From: Apostichopus japonicus
Taxonomy: Eukaryota > Echinodermata > Holothuroidea > Aspidochirotida > Stichopodidae
DNA: 64,000 nucleotides
NCBI RefSeq assembly: GCF_037975245.1
Contig: NC_092583.1
Coordinates: 17,320,764 to 17,384,763, forward strand
Direction of reading: 5' to 3'
Part shown: one piece after another, positions 62,513 through 64,000 of the stretch
How positions within the stretch are numbered: the stretch's first letter is position 1
Layout: every line of letters starts with the position of its first letter
Program-made: the position numbers and the translations under genes
The notes under the pieces: model-generated
The model's database searches: none
Seen by the model: only the letters and a program-made list of their open reading frames with translations
What the model was told of the DNA's origin: nothing

Positions 62513-64000
62513 AGAAAGCCAAAACCAGGCGGAAATATACCGGTGGTGACAAAATATCATAAAGGATAAGATGAATAAGTTACCTCATTTTAATGGCAAC
62601 AAAGCGCTTCCGTAGATTCCTGCTGATTCTTGCTGAATTCATTTCAATAAACTGTTTAAGTTAATTTTGAGTAAAGAACGTTTGCTCGAATTTCCAATCT
62701 ATTGTATTCACATCAGTTTATTAAAAGCTATTGTAATGTATTCCATTGAGACATATTCAAATGGTCCTTGAGGCCAGTCAGAAGTGAGACGTTACGAACG
62801 GTTGATGGTATCTTGTCACGTGACTATGAGTGAGGCCTGCGCATTCTTATATCGAAGGACTCGACGTGAGGTCCTTAAGAAATGTAGTCTTCAGTATACC
62901 AACCCACAAGCTCGTCTCGGTAATAGCCTTACTATAAATCTTAAAGTAGTTGGTTGTTGATGACCACCTACTAACATTAAAGCTGTATAAGTTGCGTGTA
63001 ATGTGCCACACTATGCGTGTAATGTACCATACTATGCGTGTTACGTTCCACACTATGCGTGTAACATATTAAAATGGTAAAGGAAATTTATCTATGGAGT
63101 CTGAAAATGCAATTTATTACGTAGGAACACACCACTGACACCGCACCAAGAACGATAATATTAGAGTAAGGACAAACTAGGTTCAAACATTGCTCTAAAT
63201 TTATGAGGCAACAGTATTCTTTGTTGAGTTTACCGGTTGCAAACTCACAAATTCAGGAGATAATGTAACATGATTGCAAGAGGGTTGATTTGTACCCGGT
63301 TATGAGTAAATACGACACAGCTTGGTCAGAATACTTAAAATCAGAATGAAATATAATTAATGGAAAGGAAAAACATTATTAGCCTTTGATTTATTCTGAT
63401 AGCATCTTGCCCGTCGTGGTCCTTCCGCCCAGCAGATATGCGTTAGTGCAATATATATTGGTAGTATGCTTCATTGGTATGTACTGACATAGTCGATGTC
63501 CATGGCATATGTACGTCTGCATATGATACTAGCATCGCGCTAGTGTATTTTTAAGGATTTGCCGCAGGTGTGGAACAGCGTTATACACAATATAGGCCTT
63601 TGTAGTATAGTACGAATGGGCATGCGTTATGAAGTATGTACATTACATATTTTGACTAAACACGGATATTTTCCTAATTTAGTGGAGGAAATTTAAAATT
63701 AACAGTAGTGAATCTAGTAGTAGGAACAGTTGAGAATTTCCCCATCGTTTTAGTAATCAAAATGTCCGCCATGCTGGGATAGTTTTATCGTTACTTCGAT
63801 CAAATGACTTGATCGAGAAAAAAAACTCTTACATCTTGTGGGAAGTATGCATTACGTGTTGGCATCGGTTATAGCAAAGACAATAAACATATACTGCTTT
63901 AAGAACTGGATGTTAAGATGGGTCCACCCTTCCCCTTTAAGTCAGAGTTTTGTTTTCTGTGGCAATCTACACTATCAGAAACATCTTAAAACAAGTCTCT

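Larger units (their letters stand above)
59649..64000 (-). other. Wnt6 intron (partial, runs off the window)
   Basis: No further Wnt6 exon was found when I looked on the minus strand for RETAF, WEWGG and NNEAGR coding. Contents: the AAT tract, a long (TA)n tract (60422-60505), a CpG-rich patch (60988-61170), a G13 run (61517-61529), and an AACCG-type repeat (62431-62512). If the missing exons lie outside the window, the last intron is longer than 4.3 kb. Confidence 0.55.

Overview
This is animal (metazoan) nuclear DNA: AT-rich, with genes split by long GT-AG introns, many microsatellites and minisatellites, and fragments of non-autonomous mobile elements. An intact AP-4 adaptor subunit argues against insects and nematodes, which lack AP-4. 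The window looks like a marine invertebrate. My best guess is an echinoderm such as a sea cucumber, but that is inference from overall character and is not proven by any single feature.

Layout. (1) 1-2845: two inverted-repeat elements (about 1-735 and 951-1436), then the non-coding upstream part of gene 1. (2) 2889-4670, + strand: a 593-aa protein with five C2H2 zinc fingers, coded in one exon, with two related ~59-residue N-terminal repeats I do not recognise. (3) 6639-18595, - strand: the complete AP-4 complex subunit beta (AP4B1), rebuilt here as 17 coding exons whose phases all join, giving 782 aa. Its introns hold a 14-copy 72-bp minisatellite, an interstitial telomere repeat, a transposon fragment and a partial duplication of exon 9. 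(4) 18596-26124: intergenic. (5) 26125-50318, + strand: complete Wnt1, four coding exons, 376 aa, with introns of 7.8, 12.4 and 2.8 kb rich in repeats. (6) 50319-59159: intergenic, with local tandem duplications. (7) 59160-59648, - strand: the last coding exon of Wnt6. Its upstream exons are not in the window, so 59649-64000 is intron as far as I can tell.

How the genes relate. Wnt1 and Wnt6 are secreted, lipidated signalling ligands and ancient neighbours in the metazoan Wnt9-Wnt1-Wnt6-Wnt10 cluster. Here they are tail to tail, 8.8 kb apart. AP4B1 (trans-Golgi cargo sorting) and the zinc-finger gene are also convergent, with about 2 kb between stop codons. Nothing suggests that they function with the Wnt genes.

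The most notable non-gene signals are: 17 exact copies of the palindrome TGACGTCA between 21.6 and 58.4 kb, with none seen before that; a 5-unit higher-order structure inside the 72-bp minisatellite; inverted-repeat elements with G/C-rich termini; two tRNA-like (SINE) sequences in Wnt1 introns; and the unassigned repeated domain of the zinc-finger protein. I found no CRISPR array, no rRNA, no intact transposase or reverse transcriptase, and no sign of a prokaryotic system.
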